Shown here piece by piece: positions 1 through 12,576 of a DNA stretch of 64,000 nucleotides (position 1 is its first letter; each line of letters starts with the position of its first letter). The DNA lies in the NCBI GenBank assembly GCA_037126765.1, contig JBBCBC010000016.1:16852728-16916727 (forward strand), written 5' to 3'. The notes under the pieces are model-generated. The model was not told the origin of the DNA. It saw only the letters and a program-made list of their open reading frames with translations, and did no database searches. Source of the stretch: Stenogyne calaminthoides. Lineage: Eukaryota; Streptophyta; Magnoliopsida; Lamiales; Lamiaceae. A program made the position numbers and the translations under genes.

Positions 1-898
1 TTTGAACCTAGTTAATAAATCACATATTCTCAATATGAGGTATGTTGCAGAAAATGTGCAACCAGGGTTGAATTAAACATGGTTAGTTTATTTCTCATTT
101 CATATATGAATACCGATAAGTCTTGAAAATGATGAAGTTGTTTATTCAAATAACTTAATTATATTATCTATAATCACTAATTGATAATGTATGTCACACT
201 TAGCCACAAAGTTCGTTGACGCGGCATCTACCGATGACTTAGATCCAATTATGATGAGTAGATGAGTATTCTCTCTAAATCCACATTGAGGAATAAATCA
301 TATTCTTGGCTCAACTACCACGCACATGCACTTTGTGATGAACCCAATCCAAGTCATATCTACCCATAGACGGGGTGCAAACGTCGGTCATAGTCAATGT
401 TCATCACTCCACACATGTCGTGCATATTGACCAAGAAAAGAAAAAAGATCGCTTCCACCAACCGAGATACCAGAGACACATTTAGTGGAAATACATCAAA
501 CAGTTTCTGGATGGGTATACCAATACCCTCTAAGGTATTCATAAGATCCATCATGAGATACCTAGTATCTCGTAGTAAGTGAGATCTTACTACACTCTCT
601 AAGAGTATGATGCAGATCGCACACCAATCTCCATTGCATCATCAATATTTCATTCTTGATGATCTTTGATCAGGGTCATTTGAGAATCATGCATAAGTCA
701 TCCGAGTTCTCACAACTACAATGACAGCAATGACTCATGGAAACACTTGTATGAATAAATGCAAACAATCAAACATAATATTTAAACAAGTGTATTGTCA
801 TACATTAATATTAAGTGAACTATAATATTAAATCAAACTGAATATCATCGAGTATTATGTCTTTATAATATATTATCTCTAGGACACTAACACTAACA
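1..898 (-). repeat. Partial copia LTR, family F (cut by window edge)
   Basis: Reverse complement of the first part of the LTR that is complete at 47318-48922. It shares the motifs around 'agtgagatcttactacac' and the Cys-free spacer blocks near 370-560. The LTR 5' terminus (TGTTAGTGTTAGTG on the minus strand) lies at 898. The polypurine tract that precedes a 3' LTR in this family is absent beyond 898, so this is a 5' LTR or a solo LTR continuing to the left of the window. Small reading frames inside it have no coding support. Confidence 0.88.
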
Positions 899-2250
899 AT
901 TATGCGCTTTGTTGATTGCATAGTTTTGTTGCACTTATTGGGATTTTGTTGGTGTAAATGCTGCTCTAGCCTCTATGATCTGTTCCAGTTTGAATTAGGG
1001 CTTAACCCCTTTGTTATTTACTGCATAATTTGATTCGGGGTTTATCTTTTCTTTTGTACATGTAATGTAATTAATGGTGCTAAAAGTTAATAAGTGGCCA
1101 AAATTATGAATTAAGAGCTATTATTAAGGTGCAGAGGGGTCACCAGAATTCACTGGAAATGTTGCCCATGTATTTCATGCTAATGATTTTTGGAGGAATG
1201 AGGCACCCTCCAATATGTGCATTAATTACTCGGCTTAGTGTACACCTTTGGGCGGTACTTCTATTTCACAGGTTACTCAACTGGTGTCTTCTATTTTTAG
1301 TTTTGTGAACAGTAAATTATTGGGGCTTTTGTGAAGAATTATGTTTTCTGAAATGGGCAGAAGGCCGATGTAAGGAAACAATGAAAATTCATTTGGGGAT
1401 GAGTTTGAGAAGAGATAGTTTTGTTACTTCGTGAACAGAGGAGGCCGGAGGCGGCCGATGATCTCAAAAAGGAGCTGAATTTGTACAGGAGTGGAATTTT
1501 ATATTTTAATTTATCTGATGTAATTTTTTTATATTTTATCTGGATTTGCAATTTTCTAATGCGCGTGCAATTTATATTGCTTGTTTGTGCATTGTTTATT
1601 GTTTATGTCAAAGGGTGGGTGTGCATTTAATTTTAAATAGAATAATAGGATGATTAAAAAAATTGTGGTGTGGAGAATTTTTAACGGGTGTGCAAAATTG
1701 TGGTGTGTGCAGAATTAAAAAAATAAATAAAAGGGCAGATAATTTTTTTTTAAAAAAAATTGGAGAGTGCAAATTTATTTACGAGTGTGCAGAAATTTTG
1801 TGGTGTGTGCAGATATAAAAAAATTAATTAAATAAACGGACAGATAATAAAAAAAAAAAAAGCGTAAATTTTACGAGTATTTAGAATTTTAAAAATTAAT
1901 TAAATAAAAGGACAAATAATTAAAAAAAAATTGGGGATGTTCAGAAATTTTTTATAATTTGCAGAATGGTTAAGAATTTATAATTTAATATATATACGAA
2001 TATATAATTTTTTAAAAATTAATTAAATAGAAGATTAAAAAATTGGGGTGTCTTGATTTTTTGGGGAATAAATGTTTAAATTTCGGTCAAGACATTCCAA
2101 ATGAATTCAAAATTGCACAAATTTGGTTTTTGTATCATAAGGTTATTTAAGTCTTTAAAACCTTTTTTTTGGACCTAAGAGTAACACTTAAAAAGTGTAG
2201 TATTTAAGAAGTAAGAACTACTCATAAAATGGTATGTAATATTAACTACT
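899..2250. other. Unassigned A+T-rich DNA between two LTRs
   Basis: No convincing gene. The stretch 1130-1520 looks mildly exon-like: an acceptor-like 'ggtgcag' near 1130, then a higher G+C run with a short Arg/Glu-rich frame around 1421-1500. It is interrupted by stops in every frame, and I do not recognise a protein. From about 1640 the sequence turns into degenerate A+T-rich repeats (separate entry). Confidence 0.6.
1676..2050 (+). repeat. Degenerate A+T-rich tandem repeat
   Basis: Repeated mixed blocks of 'gtggtgtgtgcag' followed by 'attaattaaataaa' and a short 'ggacagataa' tail. The tail recurs near 1730, 1845 and 1910, with A-runs of variable length between blocks. Spacing is irregular (roughly 70-110 bp), so it is an eroded array rather than a clean satellite. 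Confidence 0.5.
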
Positions 2251-2779
2251 TGTTGGTCCCGGCCAAGAAAAACGAAGTCTTACACGCAATGGGGGGAAAT
2301 ACTGCGTTCGATGATTTTAAAACTTTTCTTCTCGAGGTCGACTTGGGGTCGGGTTGTCCTCAAGATTTCGCCCGAGAAGACACATCGCTCTCGAGTCAAA
2401 GTCTACCGAGACATCTGATCCTGAAATGCTTTGTAAACCTCGGATAATCTCAAGTGAGCCTGAAGAGTTATCGAGATCTCGAGCTCGCTTGAAAAGCTAC
2501 CGGAGCAAAGCGGAATGGTTGTCTTTAAGTTTATACTGCGTTTTATGCTTTGCTGAAAACCTTCCTTTTAATGGAATAGTGATTAGGCTGTGATTCAGTT
2601 AGATGCAAATTCAGTGGATTGATTCCAACTGAATATTAGTGAAAATATGCTTTCAGTTAAATATATGCAACAGATAATTAATGCAGTAAGTAAAGCAAAT
2701 ACTTGCGTGAAGTTTATAGTGGTTAGACTAAGCTCCTACGTCCCTCTCTTCGATCTCTTTCAGAGAAATTCCTTAATCA

Positions 2780-2960
2780 CCTCCTAAGGTTTTTCGACTA
2801 CCATTGTAGTGTACTAACCTTTTCTATTTTGAGCTTTCGACTACCCTTATAGTTTACTTACTCAAAACACACATAAGCTTTCTGACTATCCAAGATAGTT
2901 TACTCACTTCTTCTCTAGAGTTTTCTGACTACCTCAATGTAGTTTATTAACTCTTTACAA
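2780..2960 (-). repeat. Tandem hairpin repeats in LTR of A
   Basis: About four units of roughly 45-55 bp, each reading 'tttc(t)gactac', a short variable spacer, then '(g)tagtttact'. The flanks of each spacer are mutually complementary (ACTAC/GTAGT), giving a small hairpin per unit. The same array, with about five units, sits at 34755-34985 in the LTR of C. Confidence 0.7.
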
Positions 2961-3254
2961 CTCCAACTCACCAACAATCACACTCAAACTACCTTACAAA
3001 GGGTTTGGGGTTTTTCTTTTTGGTTTAAATCAGGATGAGATATCCTTTACAATTAAGAACAATGCAAAGGCTAGGATATCTCTACTAAGCTTTGGATATA
3101 TCTTATCAAAACCAGCTTAGTGAATGAGGCTCTCTTCGATATAAAGCACTTGGGAAATTCTTGGTTTTCGAGTGCTTCAACTTGCAGAATAATAAGTTTG
3201 AGCTCTTGAGTTGCTTACAAATTTCCCGTAACCTTCAATGTAGAGGGTCACAAG

Positions 3255-3262
3255 TATTTATA
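3255..3262 (-). promoter_or_regulatory. LTR TATA box of Sirevirus A
   Basis: The plus-strand 'tatttata' reads TATAAATA on the minus strand. It occupies the same LTR position as the TATA boxes at 35284-35291 (C), 39936-39943 (E) and 25339-25346 (B), consistent with the U3 promoter of the element. Confidence 0.65.
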
Positions 3263-4161
3263 AAGCATACACCAAGGTCACTCTTGAAAAAACTATCCGT
3301 TGGAAGAGATAGCTCCATGAGTTTCCTCTTATGGTGTGTGTGATGAGCCATTATATTTTGGTTTGACACTCCCCAGCATGTTTTAGGCAAAAATGCTTTT
3401 CATGCAACGATCGATCTTTTTTTGCAATGGGAACGATAGTACTCTTGACATGCTTGTGACTGTCGCTTTCAAAGGTCAAGAAAGAAAAAATATTGTTGTC
3501 TTCTTCCTCGATTGGTTGTTATCTTGATAAATGTGTAGACAAACATAACGGGCTCTTTTTGGTCAATATCTCTCGAAAGTGATATAACCTTAACAACACT
3601 TTGTTTTAGTTCATTTGTGCGCATCCCGAATGTCTTGGGCAATATCTATTTTTCTAAGTAATCGTGTTCTTTCAAAGATTGTATCCTTCGTGATAGATAT
3701 TTTGATTTTCGGAATATTCAAAGGTTATCGAGAGCTTACACGAGTCTTGATAATTCTTGGCCTTCATATTCTTTGTCTTGTCTTGAAGTCTTCGGGCCAT
3801 TTGGTCTTGAGTCTTGAAAGGTCTTGATGTCTCGAGTCTTTCCCGAGTCTTGGATATCTTCGATTCTTCATCTTTAGTCTTGATTTCTAAGTTTCACACC
3901 TAGTCTTGAGTTCTTAGTTTTGCTTGAGTCTTGGTTTTCTCCGGCCATAAAGTCTGTTTCTCAGTTTAAATCGAAACTTAGGTTTCTTCGTAAACTTTCT
4001 GAAGTCTTGAATCTACATCTATGTCTGCTTGACTATAACATCAACATCCCTAACACCTCTAAAACCGAATCTGACTCAACTATCAAGATTATCTGAACAT
4101 GTCATACTCGGGGCTTTTGGGATCTAATCAAAATCTTCTTTATTAAATTCATCTCCCAACA

Positions 4162-4176
4162 ATTTCCCTTTTTGAT
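4162..4176 (-). promoter_or_regulatory. Polypurine tract of Sirevirus A
   Basis: The minus strand reads TCAAAAAGGGAAATT directly before the LTR terminus TGTTGGGAG. It would prime plus-strand DNA synthesis. The same tract occurs beside the LTRs at 13129 and 52625. Confidence 0.85.
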
Positions 4177-4621
4177 GATGCCAAAACCATCTTGTTACAA
4201 AAACACTTAACCTATACTCGTGTTTCAGGTTTTTTCCTATTACAAGAATGACAAATCTCAAACAATTTCATAATAAATCTCCCAACAATTTCCTCGAAAC
4301 AAATCATAAGGCATATCAAAATATAAAGACATGTAAAAGATAATGAGATATTATCTTTGAGCATAAAAGATAAAGTTCCATTGATGTATGATAGAATGTT
4401 ACAGTTTACAATGAACTTATCAAAAAAATAAAGACAAAAAGATAAAGAAATTACAAGAGTCTCCAGTCTTGATCTTCAGTCTTCTTTGATCTTCAGCTCT
4501 AGCTCTTCAGTTCTCTTCTACCTCATCCACAGACAGTTCAAGGTTAAACATCCCATAATACCTCTTCTTCAAACTCGTTTCATCTCTCCTTGATGATATC
4601 GGGGTTGTTACCGTCGAGACC

Positions 4622-7600
4622 CTAACCGGATGGCATATTGAGCAATCTCCCGAGAAATGATATTTCATTTACCAAGCCATTCTCTAGCCTAGGAGAAGGG
4701 TATGAGTATGGACCAGGGGCAGTGATCTGAACTTTTCCTTCATCCGCAAGATTGATCCAACTTTGTAAGTACTTTGGATAGAAGGTCAGCAGATAGTCAA
4801 TGAAAGCTTCATTTGAATCTGAGCTCTCCCCTCTCCATTCTCTTAGCACTTCGTAGTAAAACCAGAAGGTTCTTTTAATCTCTTCCCAAGCATCATTGAA
4901 CTGGATTGACATCAACTTATCAATGTGAGGCCACTTCGCGGCTTTTAGCGTCCTCTCCTCGCTTTCACGAACTTTGAAACCAACCCTACGCCTCTTTTTC
5001 TTTTTTTTTTTTTCTTATTAAAGGCACTCCCGAGACCCAGCAGTTAGTTTTTTGGCTTATTCGACTTGAAGTGATCTCGAGCTCCTTGGTATTGAAGACT
5101 TCCTTGTGCGGCTCTCTCGAGACTCTTCAATATCCATTATTCTTTCTCCGAGTTTAAGCTGAAATTTAGCCCTTTTCCTCTCGAGTTCAACAAATGCCAC
5201 ACCTTTCCTTCTTGATAGGGTCGGCTCTCCCATTGCTTGTTCCAACCTTTCTTCTAGCACTTTTCGCTTTTTTAAGAATAACATCTTGCATGGTTTCTCG
5301 AAACTTGAGTGTAGATGAACTTCTCACCTTTTTAATTCCCCAAACTTCTCAAGAGGTTTTCAACTTCTTTTCAAAGGCTTCAAAGAATGCTTTTCTTCAA
5401 ATTTTTGTATGCATTTTTTTCTCCAGTGTGTGTACATAATACTCTCGTGTGACTCGGCCTTTCCTTCTTGGCACCATACCTTGGCGTAAGTTTGGATAGT
5501 CTTGATGTCCATATGATATTGTTCGCTGTCGACACTTCCACCTCTCCCTTGACTGATCTGCTCTTCTTTCTAGCCTCTCAAAGTGGTTCTTCACCCATCG
5601 AGAACTCTTGAGACATCTGCGTAAACCAGTTTGGAGAGAGCCTCTTAAACATCTCTGTCATTTTTGGTCATGAGCATGGAGCCCATTTCTCAACAAAGTA
5701 TTCTTTGATCGAAATCATTCTTCTCCACCACTTTTGTTTTTAGAAATTCAGTCCTCTCACGATACTTTTGCTTCAAACTCAGATTTTAATTCAAACCTTG
5801 ACTCCATCCATCTTTCCTTCCATGGTCATCTTTTTCGACCGAGTAGTCTCAAGTCGATCAGTCTAAAGTAGAACTTCAGACTTTCCATCTTCTTGATCTG
5901 GCCGCCAATGCAACTCTTCAATCTGAGTCATTTGTCCATGATTGGCACAACCTTGTCCGGCTTTTCTCCACAATGGGAGTGAGATCAATCTACGGAGCAT
6001 AGAGAATTTGTTGTTTGTCCCGAAATGTTGTTCCGCACCGAAGTTTGATCTCTATCCGAGCTTCGGTCTCAACTCGAGCCTCATGTCGGCTCGAGCAGGG
6101 TTTCCACCGAGCTTGGGTTTCCACCGAGCCTCGGTCCGCATATCGGACATTTCAAAAATTAAAGATAGAAACTTCAATAATCTTGGCATAATTTTTAGTA
6201 GTGCCAAAAAGTTACCCGAAGAGAACTAACTTCACCGAGGATGTGTGACATCGAACTCCAAAGATCAAGATTATCTTTCTCCATCCGAGATTGACTCTCG
6301 TCATTCCCTGTTGGTCCCCATCTTGGTTTTTGTCATTGGAGCTCGGGCACCAACCCAAATTTTTTTTTCCTTCTCAAAGAAGCTTCCTCTTAACCAAATT
6401 TCATCAAAATCGACATTTTCATCCCGAGCTTGGTTTTTTCTCAACCCTGAGAACCTGGGGTTAGAATTGTTTGTCTCCTCATTCCTTTGATCTTCACCTC
6501 CTAATGAAGCAATGTTGAGCATTTCCTGTAGAGTCCGTTGAGAATATAGATTGCTGACCTTACCAAGAAGAGATCTGGAGGTCGATATGTGCTTAGCCTT
6601 CGGTACTGTCTAAGATGAACCGTACCCTTTTCGCCACTTTCGATCTCTTCCGCCGCCCTTCTTCAAAGCCGGGCTCGAGTGTTCAGAGGGAAGTTCTTCG
6701 AGGCATCAAGGAATGGATCACTCAGAGCTCATCAAGATTCTCAACTCTCGATGCTCGGCCTACATCCGAGGATAGGCGGTGCAACTCGCCGGTTTGAATT
6801 CGAGCTTGCTCCGAGGATTGAGTGACACTTCTCAAAGAGGGAATCGAGCAACCTCCGAGGTCCCGAGGTCCTTTTGAAAATTTCTTGAGAAAATTTGTCT
6901 CGAGCTCAAAATGACATCTCAAGAACCTCAGAGAAGACTTGCTCTCCGTTTGCTCTCCCTGTGTGGATACAACCCGTGCTAACACTTGTAAAGGCAATTT
7001 CGAACTTTTGACCCCTCGGTTCAGACCTCCGAGTTCACTCACCTCCTCTAAGTGGAAATCAAGATCCTTCACGCTTTAGGAGCAAGGGTTTTCTTCTTCA
7101 TTGCTTCCCTTCTCCCTCTTCACCTCCATCAAAGCCTTCCCCGGCTTGATGGGCTTCTTCGCCAAAGCTAGTTAGTGATTCCACTTTCTTCTTTCTTCCC
7201 TTTCAAAGTCTTTCTAGTTGTTGTAGGCTTGAACATGACCTTAGACTTTGGGAAAGGTGAGGAGTTGGCAAAATATCCTCCTCTTCACGGGTGACATCTC
7301 CAAAATAAAAGCTATTTTGGTTGCATGGAGAATTTTGCCTTTGATTGAAATCGATCCACCTCCTTCTTGATCCGCTTACCGGTCACTCACTACTCTAATC
7401 AAATACTTCAACCAATTGAAATGCAGTGGTGGGTGAATCCTTGATAGCAGACCATCAATCTAAGCTTGGGAGTCTTGCTTATCCGCTTCAAAACTCCCCG
7501 ATCGACTCATTATACACTTTAACAATATCTAGCAAGACTACGATTTCGGCTTCAAATGCCATTTATTTAGAGTCGCCTCAAACTTAATAGGATGCTCTGT

Positions 7601-7999
7601 TATCCTATCAAGGTATTCCTGCTCCCGACCCAACATATAAGTCGTGGGATCCTCTCCTCTATCACACAACTCAAAAACATCATTCAAATTTTTAGGGACT
7701 ATATACACCTCCCGCATAAAAATCTACGATTTCGAGTTATGTCTAGATGGGAAACAATGAATCGAGATTCGATACCATCCTCATCATCTAATTTCGCATT
7801 CAAATAAACTCTATTACCTCCTTAGAGTATTCCGCTTCCTAGGTTGGCTTATGCATTTAGATTTGTGAGTTTTGCGATTCCGGATCATATGTAGTGCTTC
7901 TTCTTCATGGGTAGCGTTGGATGAACTTTCAAGCGACACCACATACTCGTACCATGGCTTGTTTGAAATAGCCAGTTTATCAAAGATTGAGAAAGTCAT
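4622..7999 (-). pseudogene. Extra ORF downstream of pol (Sirevirus A), decayed
   Basis: The start is ATG at 7999. The first residues match the intact counterpart in element C (start 27578): both have a 'NKPWYE(Y/F)VVSLES' block followed by 'EEEALHMI'. The reading frame then breaks repeatedly. Recognisable pieces remain at 7072-6722, 6522-6301, 5594-5397, 5284-5057 (Lys/Glu/Arg-rich, coiled-coil-like) and 4915-4622, the last with an aromatic-rich C-terminal block 'FWFYYEVLREW'. At about 3.4 kb it is as long as many Sirevirus extra ORFs. I see no clear membrane segment, so the label 'envelope' is not supported. A 20-bp tandem duplication lies just upstream, at 7994-8033. Function is unknown. 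Confidence 0.7.
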
Positions 8000-8139
8000 T
8001 TTGAGGATTTTGAAGTCATTTTGAGGATTTTGAAGTGTAGGGTTTGATTTCTGGGCAAAAAGGGTTTTGAAATTTTGCACAGTGTTTTTTTTTGGAGACG
8101 AAGGTTTTATGAAATGGGGCTTGAATGGATTTCAAATGG

Positions 8140-8147
8140 ATATATAG
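8140..8147 (-). promoter_or_regulatory. Putative internal TATA box upstream of the extra ORF in A
   Basis: The minus strand reads CTATATAT about 140 bp before the ORF start at 7999, followed by an A/C-rich leader. The equivalent position in element C also has a TATA box (27706-27713), and B has one at 16528-16535. This is an inferred promoter; no transcript is seen here. Confidence 0.5.
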
Positions 8148-8699
8148 ATCGATTCGTGGGAAATCGTATCGATTGATGAAAATCAACGGTTGAGATAGAT
8201 CACCGATTAATATCTTGAAAGGGCGATCTACAATGAAAAAATACACCGCCATTTTAACCTTTATTGGTGATTAATTGAATCAGAGCAATTAATGACTGTT
8301 GACCTTCTTCGGCATTTCAAAGGTCCCGCCCAAAACATTCCCTTCAGGTGTTTAGTATTTATTGCAAATGATTACTGAGATTTACTTAAGCAATAAATGA
8401 GTTGCATGAGTTTTTACTTCTTCAGACTAATTTCCCTATCGTCTTATTGAGTATTGACTCTGATAAATGTCAAGATGATATCGAAAGTACTAAATGGGTT
8501 CAAGATGATATCGAAAATCTTGAGCGGATCAAGATAATATCGAAATCTCGACCTTCAAGATACTCGAGTTTCGAGACTCATTCAAAGATTCCCAATTTTA
8601 TCCCGAGTTTCTCGCAAGAGAATCGAGAAAACTTCATGCATCCGAAAACCTTCAATTTTTTTTTGATTTACTCTATACACCGGATCCAACATCCCTAAT

Positions 8700-10100
8700 T
8701 CAATCGATAGTTCTCAAATCTTGATTCACCTAAAGGTTTAGTCAAGATATCATCTCTATGTTTATCAAGATGAATCTTCTCCATCCCGATGTCCTTTTTC
8801 TCTATATGATCTCGATGAAGTGATGTCCGATATCCACACTTGCATCGAGGTGTCTAATAGCGGATTTTTGTGAAATATCAATAAGACTATTATTATCACA
8901 AAATATTGGTACTTCATTGGCTACAATCTTATAATCCCTTAATTGTTGTCTAAGCCAAAAGAATCAGGCACAACAAACTTCTTGCAGCCATGTATTCAAC
9001 TTGAGAATCTTGGTTATAAGCATCGAGGTCATTCTTTTAAAAATCGGGATATCACTTACTTCAAGAAATTGACAAGTTCTGTAGTGGACTTCTGTCAATT
9101 CTACATCCTCCATAATCAAAGATCCGAATAACCGGTTAATTAAGGTTATCATCACCGATACCATAATCCTCCTATTCATCGTGTGCCTTAAGATACTTCA
9201 ATCTTTTGGCGCAACCTCCGTGTGACTAGCCTTAGGATTAGCTTTGCATCTGCATATATCCCAACAAAGAAATGTTATATCCACCCCTCTTTCACGTGAG
9301 ATGAGTAATGATCCAATGATCCTCTATAATCGATTGTGACTTTTCATCGATTTGCCTTGTGATCAGGATCCATCTTGTAGTTAGTATTCATAGAATTCTA
9401 ATCGCATTGCAATTTGGTCATACACCATATTTGGCAATCGGATCTCTGGTGTACTTTGCTTGGTTGATGAAGATTCTTCCTTTGATTGTTTCACTTGAAG
9501 TCCAAGAAAAAAATTCATCTCCCCATCATAGAGACATCTCAAACTTTCCTTTCATCGTGCCAGAAAACTTTTCACGGTGATGATTTGGAGATCTAAATAT
9601 GATATCATCTACATAGATCTCGAACAAGTAAGATATCTTCCCTCTATTCTAACTGAAAAGTTCTATCAACAATTCCCTTTGATAAAACCAACCGATGAAA
9701 CCGAGAAAGAAGTATCATACCATGCTCTGGGTGCTTGCTTAAGACCATACAAGGCTTTTCTCGAGCACAGCAAACTTGGTCATTCTGTTCAAAACAGGAG
9801 GTTGTTCCACATAAACCTCTTCCCTTAACACACCGCTAAAATGCACTTTTTCACATCCATCGATAGATCGTGAATTTTATGTAAAAGATATGCAAGAAAC
9901 AATCATGGCTTTCCTTGTCTTCAACAGTGCAAAAGGTTTCATCATAATCCAACTTCTTGGGAATAACCTTGTCTAACTCCTTGCCTTGTTTCTTTACAAT
10001 GTTGTTGTTCTCATCTCTTTTATTCTTGAATACCCACTTGGTTCCAATAACATTGTGCCTTGGGTGCCTATCCACTAACTCTCATACTTCATTCCTTGAG
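8700..10100 (-). pseudogene. Reverse transcriptase-RNase H of Sirevirus A, decayed
   Basis: The minus strand encodes the copia RT core. The catalytic YVDD is at 9604-9615 and keeps both aspartates. The region nearer 10080 gives a 'HNVIGTKWVFKNK' block, which is the start of the RT_2 domain. RNase H lies at about 9180-8700, with recognisable 'AISQNP..HTRTKHIDIRYH'-type remnants in shifting frames. Frameshifts and stops interrupt the domain several times, so it cannot give a full-length enzyme as written. It matches C (28240-29680) throughout, and many differences between the copies are single-base gaps next to CG. Confidence 0.82.
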
Positions 10101-10669
10101 AATTGATTCATTTCTTCTTGCATAGCAAAGAATCCAATAAGAATCTTGTAGAGCTTATTCAATCTCGATAGAGCTCTTTCTCGATAAGGAAAATGAGAAT
10201 AGTGCACTTTCACCATGGAACCTTCTTGTCTTAACACCATCAGTTAGATCACCCACAATCGACTTGTAGGATGACTATCTAACCAACTTCTTCTAGATGT
10301 TCCCCTTCAATAGTATCTCAACATTTGAAATGTTAGGTTCAAAGTATTCATTAAACTCGAACAACAAAAAGAGAAAAGAGAATCATCTTCCTGGGTGGAA
10401 ATTCCATTCGAACATTGTCGAGACATTTGTTCCCTTTGTTGATAGATTCAAAATTGCCTCATTGTGACCACATCTTCATTGGCATCACATACCGAGTCCC
10501 GAACGTGTGTCTGCTCGCATTGGTTGGCTTTTGTTGTGTTGGTTTTCTCCTTGATGGAGAATTTCCATCCCGAAGTCTCACCATCCTCGAAGTTCCATCT
10601 GTGAACTTCTTTTGTACGAGTCGAGTCCGAGTCACCCATTCATAGAAAGTAACCGACTTCTTCTTTTCG

Positions 10670-12030
10670 TGTTCGTAGAGGATGTTTTGTCATTCTTTTC
10701 AAAGCTTAGTCTGGTGATTCTCTTGGTCATTTCTCCTCAAGATCATGTTCCTGCTTTTTGAACACAAATAGATTCATAAAAATAACATGAGGTGTTTCTT
10801 CCACAATAAGAGTCCCTACAATTTGTAAACTCAAGGCTTTTATCGACTTCAAAATATCCTAAGAATATTCCTTCATCGCCTTTGCTATCAAATGTTTTCA
10901 AACCGATCTTTACCATTATGTGTATGAAACACTTGCAACCAAAACACACCAAAAGAAAGAAACAAGAGGCTTCCTTTCATTCCAAAGCTCAGATGGTGTT
11001 TTTTGCCTTGACTCTTGGTCGGCATGGATCCTGTTTTTGTGAATAGCATGCGATGTTGACGGCTTCAACCTAAAATCTTTTAGGAATATCAACTTCATAC
11101 TATCATTGTCCTCGGCAACTTCTTTTTAGAGTCTTGTTCCTTCTTTTCAAGAACACCATTTTGTTGAGGGGTCCTTGCGGTGATGTTTCATGAGTTATTC
11201 CATTTGCTTTGCACAACAATCGAATATAATATGGTTTATAAATTAAGTTCCTTTATCTGGATCCGATTTTTGACCACACTCAGATTCTTTTTCAAGATCG
11301 TTTTTTCAAGAGTTCAGCGCTTTTATCTCGAGTCTCTTTCATCGAGTAAGAATATGACCCAAGTATATCTTGAGTAGTCATCAACTACCACTAGTGTATA
11401 TTTCCTACCATTTGTGCTCTCAATTATTGTTTTGGACCAAAAAGATCCATATGCAAATAATTGAAGTATTCTCTCAAGAGAAACATCTACTTTGCTTTTT
11501 AAATGATGCTTTAACTTGTTTTCGCATGCATCACAAACATGTTCTTTTCTTGAACACTTCATTTAGTAACCCCTCACAAGTGCTAATCTTGCAAGTTTGT
11601 TGTGGTTTTGAAATTCAGGTGATTCATCCTTTTGTGCCACAAACCAACGGGTATCTGTGGAACTTTTTGCAACCAAACATGTATCTTTAGGAGTTGAACT
11701 CCAATATTGAAGATACATTTCCTTTTCTAGTACCAAATTAGCAGTATTTTCGTGGAGGTATCATCTTTTCACATAACATAAGTTTTTGAGAACTCAACAT
11801 TAAATCCCTTTGTATCTGGCTTTATTGAAAGTAAATTATGCTTCAATCTAGATACATATTGAAACACCATGGATATGAACCGAATCAATTTCAAGAGTTC
11901 CATATCCTTCACCGTCCTCGAGTTGTTCCAAATGTGATCCGAGGGCCCTTTCGCTTAAGCATAGCTATCGAGTATTTGCTTGAATCCCCAATATATGTCT
12001 TGAACATCCACCGCCAAGATACCATGCAGG
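10670..12030 (-). pseudogene. Integrase and protease remnant of Sirevirus A
   Basis: The minus strand shows the integrase core (11562-11323) with 'VVVDDYSRYTWVIFLL', preceded by the GAG-pre-integrase region (about 11560-11700). The C-terminal part runs on to about 10700. At 11995-12021 lies the protease active-site block: where element B reads 'YIDSGCSRH', this copy reads 'YLGGGCSRH', so the catalytic aspartate is replaced by glycine. Frames shift several times. The sequence runs into the assembly gap at 12077, which hides gag. Confidence 0.8.
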
Positions 12031-12076
12031 GCCATTTCATCTCCACTCATCGCTGCCATGTGATCTTCAATCACCA

Positions 12077-12576
12077 NNNNNNNNNNNNNNNNNNNNNNNN
12101 NNNNNNNNNNNNNNNNNNNNNNNNNNNNNNNNNNNNNNNNNNNNNNNNNNNNNNNNNNNNNNNNNNNNNNNNNNNNNNNNNNNNNNNNNNNNNNNNNNNN
12201 NNNNNNNNNNNNNNNNNNNNNNNNNNNNNNNNNNNNNNNNNNNNNNNNNNNNNNNNNNNNNNNNNNNNNNNNNNNNNNNNNNNNNNNNNNNNNNNNNNNN
12301 NNNNNNNNNNNNNNNNNNNNNNNNNNNNNNNNNNNNNNNNNNNNNNNNNNNNNNNNNNNNNNNNNNNNNNNNNNNNNNNNNNNNNNNNNNNNNNNNNNNN
12401 NNNNNNNNNNNNNNNNNNNNNNNNNNNNNNNNNNNNNNNNNNNNNNNNNNNNNNNNNNNNNNNNNNNNNNNNNNNNNNNNNNNNNNNNNNNNNNNNNNNN
12501 NNNNNNNNNNNNNNNNNNNNNNNNNNNNNNNNNNNNNNNNNNNNNNNNNNNNNNNNNNNNNNNNNNNNNNNNNNNN
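12077..12576. other. Assembly gap of exactly 500 N
   Basis: 500 consecutive unknown bases. The round number suggests a placeholder of unknown length. Left of it lies the protease region of element A and right of it the middle of the 3' LTR of element B, so at least three element parts are missing here. Long open frames that cross it are artefacts. Confidence 0.99.

Larger units (their letters stand above)
2251..4161 (-). repeat. 3' LTR of Sirevirus A (family 1)
   Basis: About 1.91 kb, bounded on the minus strand by TGTTGGGAG (from 4161) and ending CCAACA (at 2251). The PPT abuts it at 4162. It contains tandem hairpin units (about 2780-2960), a minus-strand TATA box at 3255-3262, and a run of 'gtcttg'-type heptamers (about 3660-4020). 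It is alignable over its whole length with the LTR at 34183-36204, but it carries many small indels and extra CG dinucleotides. I found no matching target-site duplication because the partner LTR lies in or beyond the gap. Confidence 0.9.
2251..12076 (-). mobile_element. Sirevirus-like Ty1/copia retrotransposon A (family 1), 3' two-thirds
   Basis: Read on the minus strand the order is protease trace, integrase, reverse transcriptase, RNase H, a long extra ORF, polypurine tract and 3' LTR. This is the layout of the Sirevirus branch of plant Ty1/copia, whose members carry an additional ('env-like') ORF after pol. The RT motif context and the large LTR (1.9 kb) agree. The gag, PBS and 5' LTR are not visible because an assembly gap begins at 12077. 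The copy is decayed, with no uninterrupted polyprotein. C (26069-36204) and the LTR fragment at 39537 belong to the same family. Confidence 0.88.

Noticed and set aside
1..898. 3' LTR of an element extending to the right
   Set aside because: No polypurine tract follows 898, and the strand of the LTR places any internal region to the left of the window.
4622..8080. Retroviral-type envelope gene
   Set aside because: Position fits the 'env-like' ORF of Sireviruses, but no signal peptide, membrane anchor or cleavage site is visible in any of the four copies.
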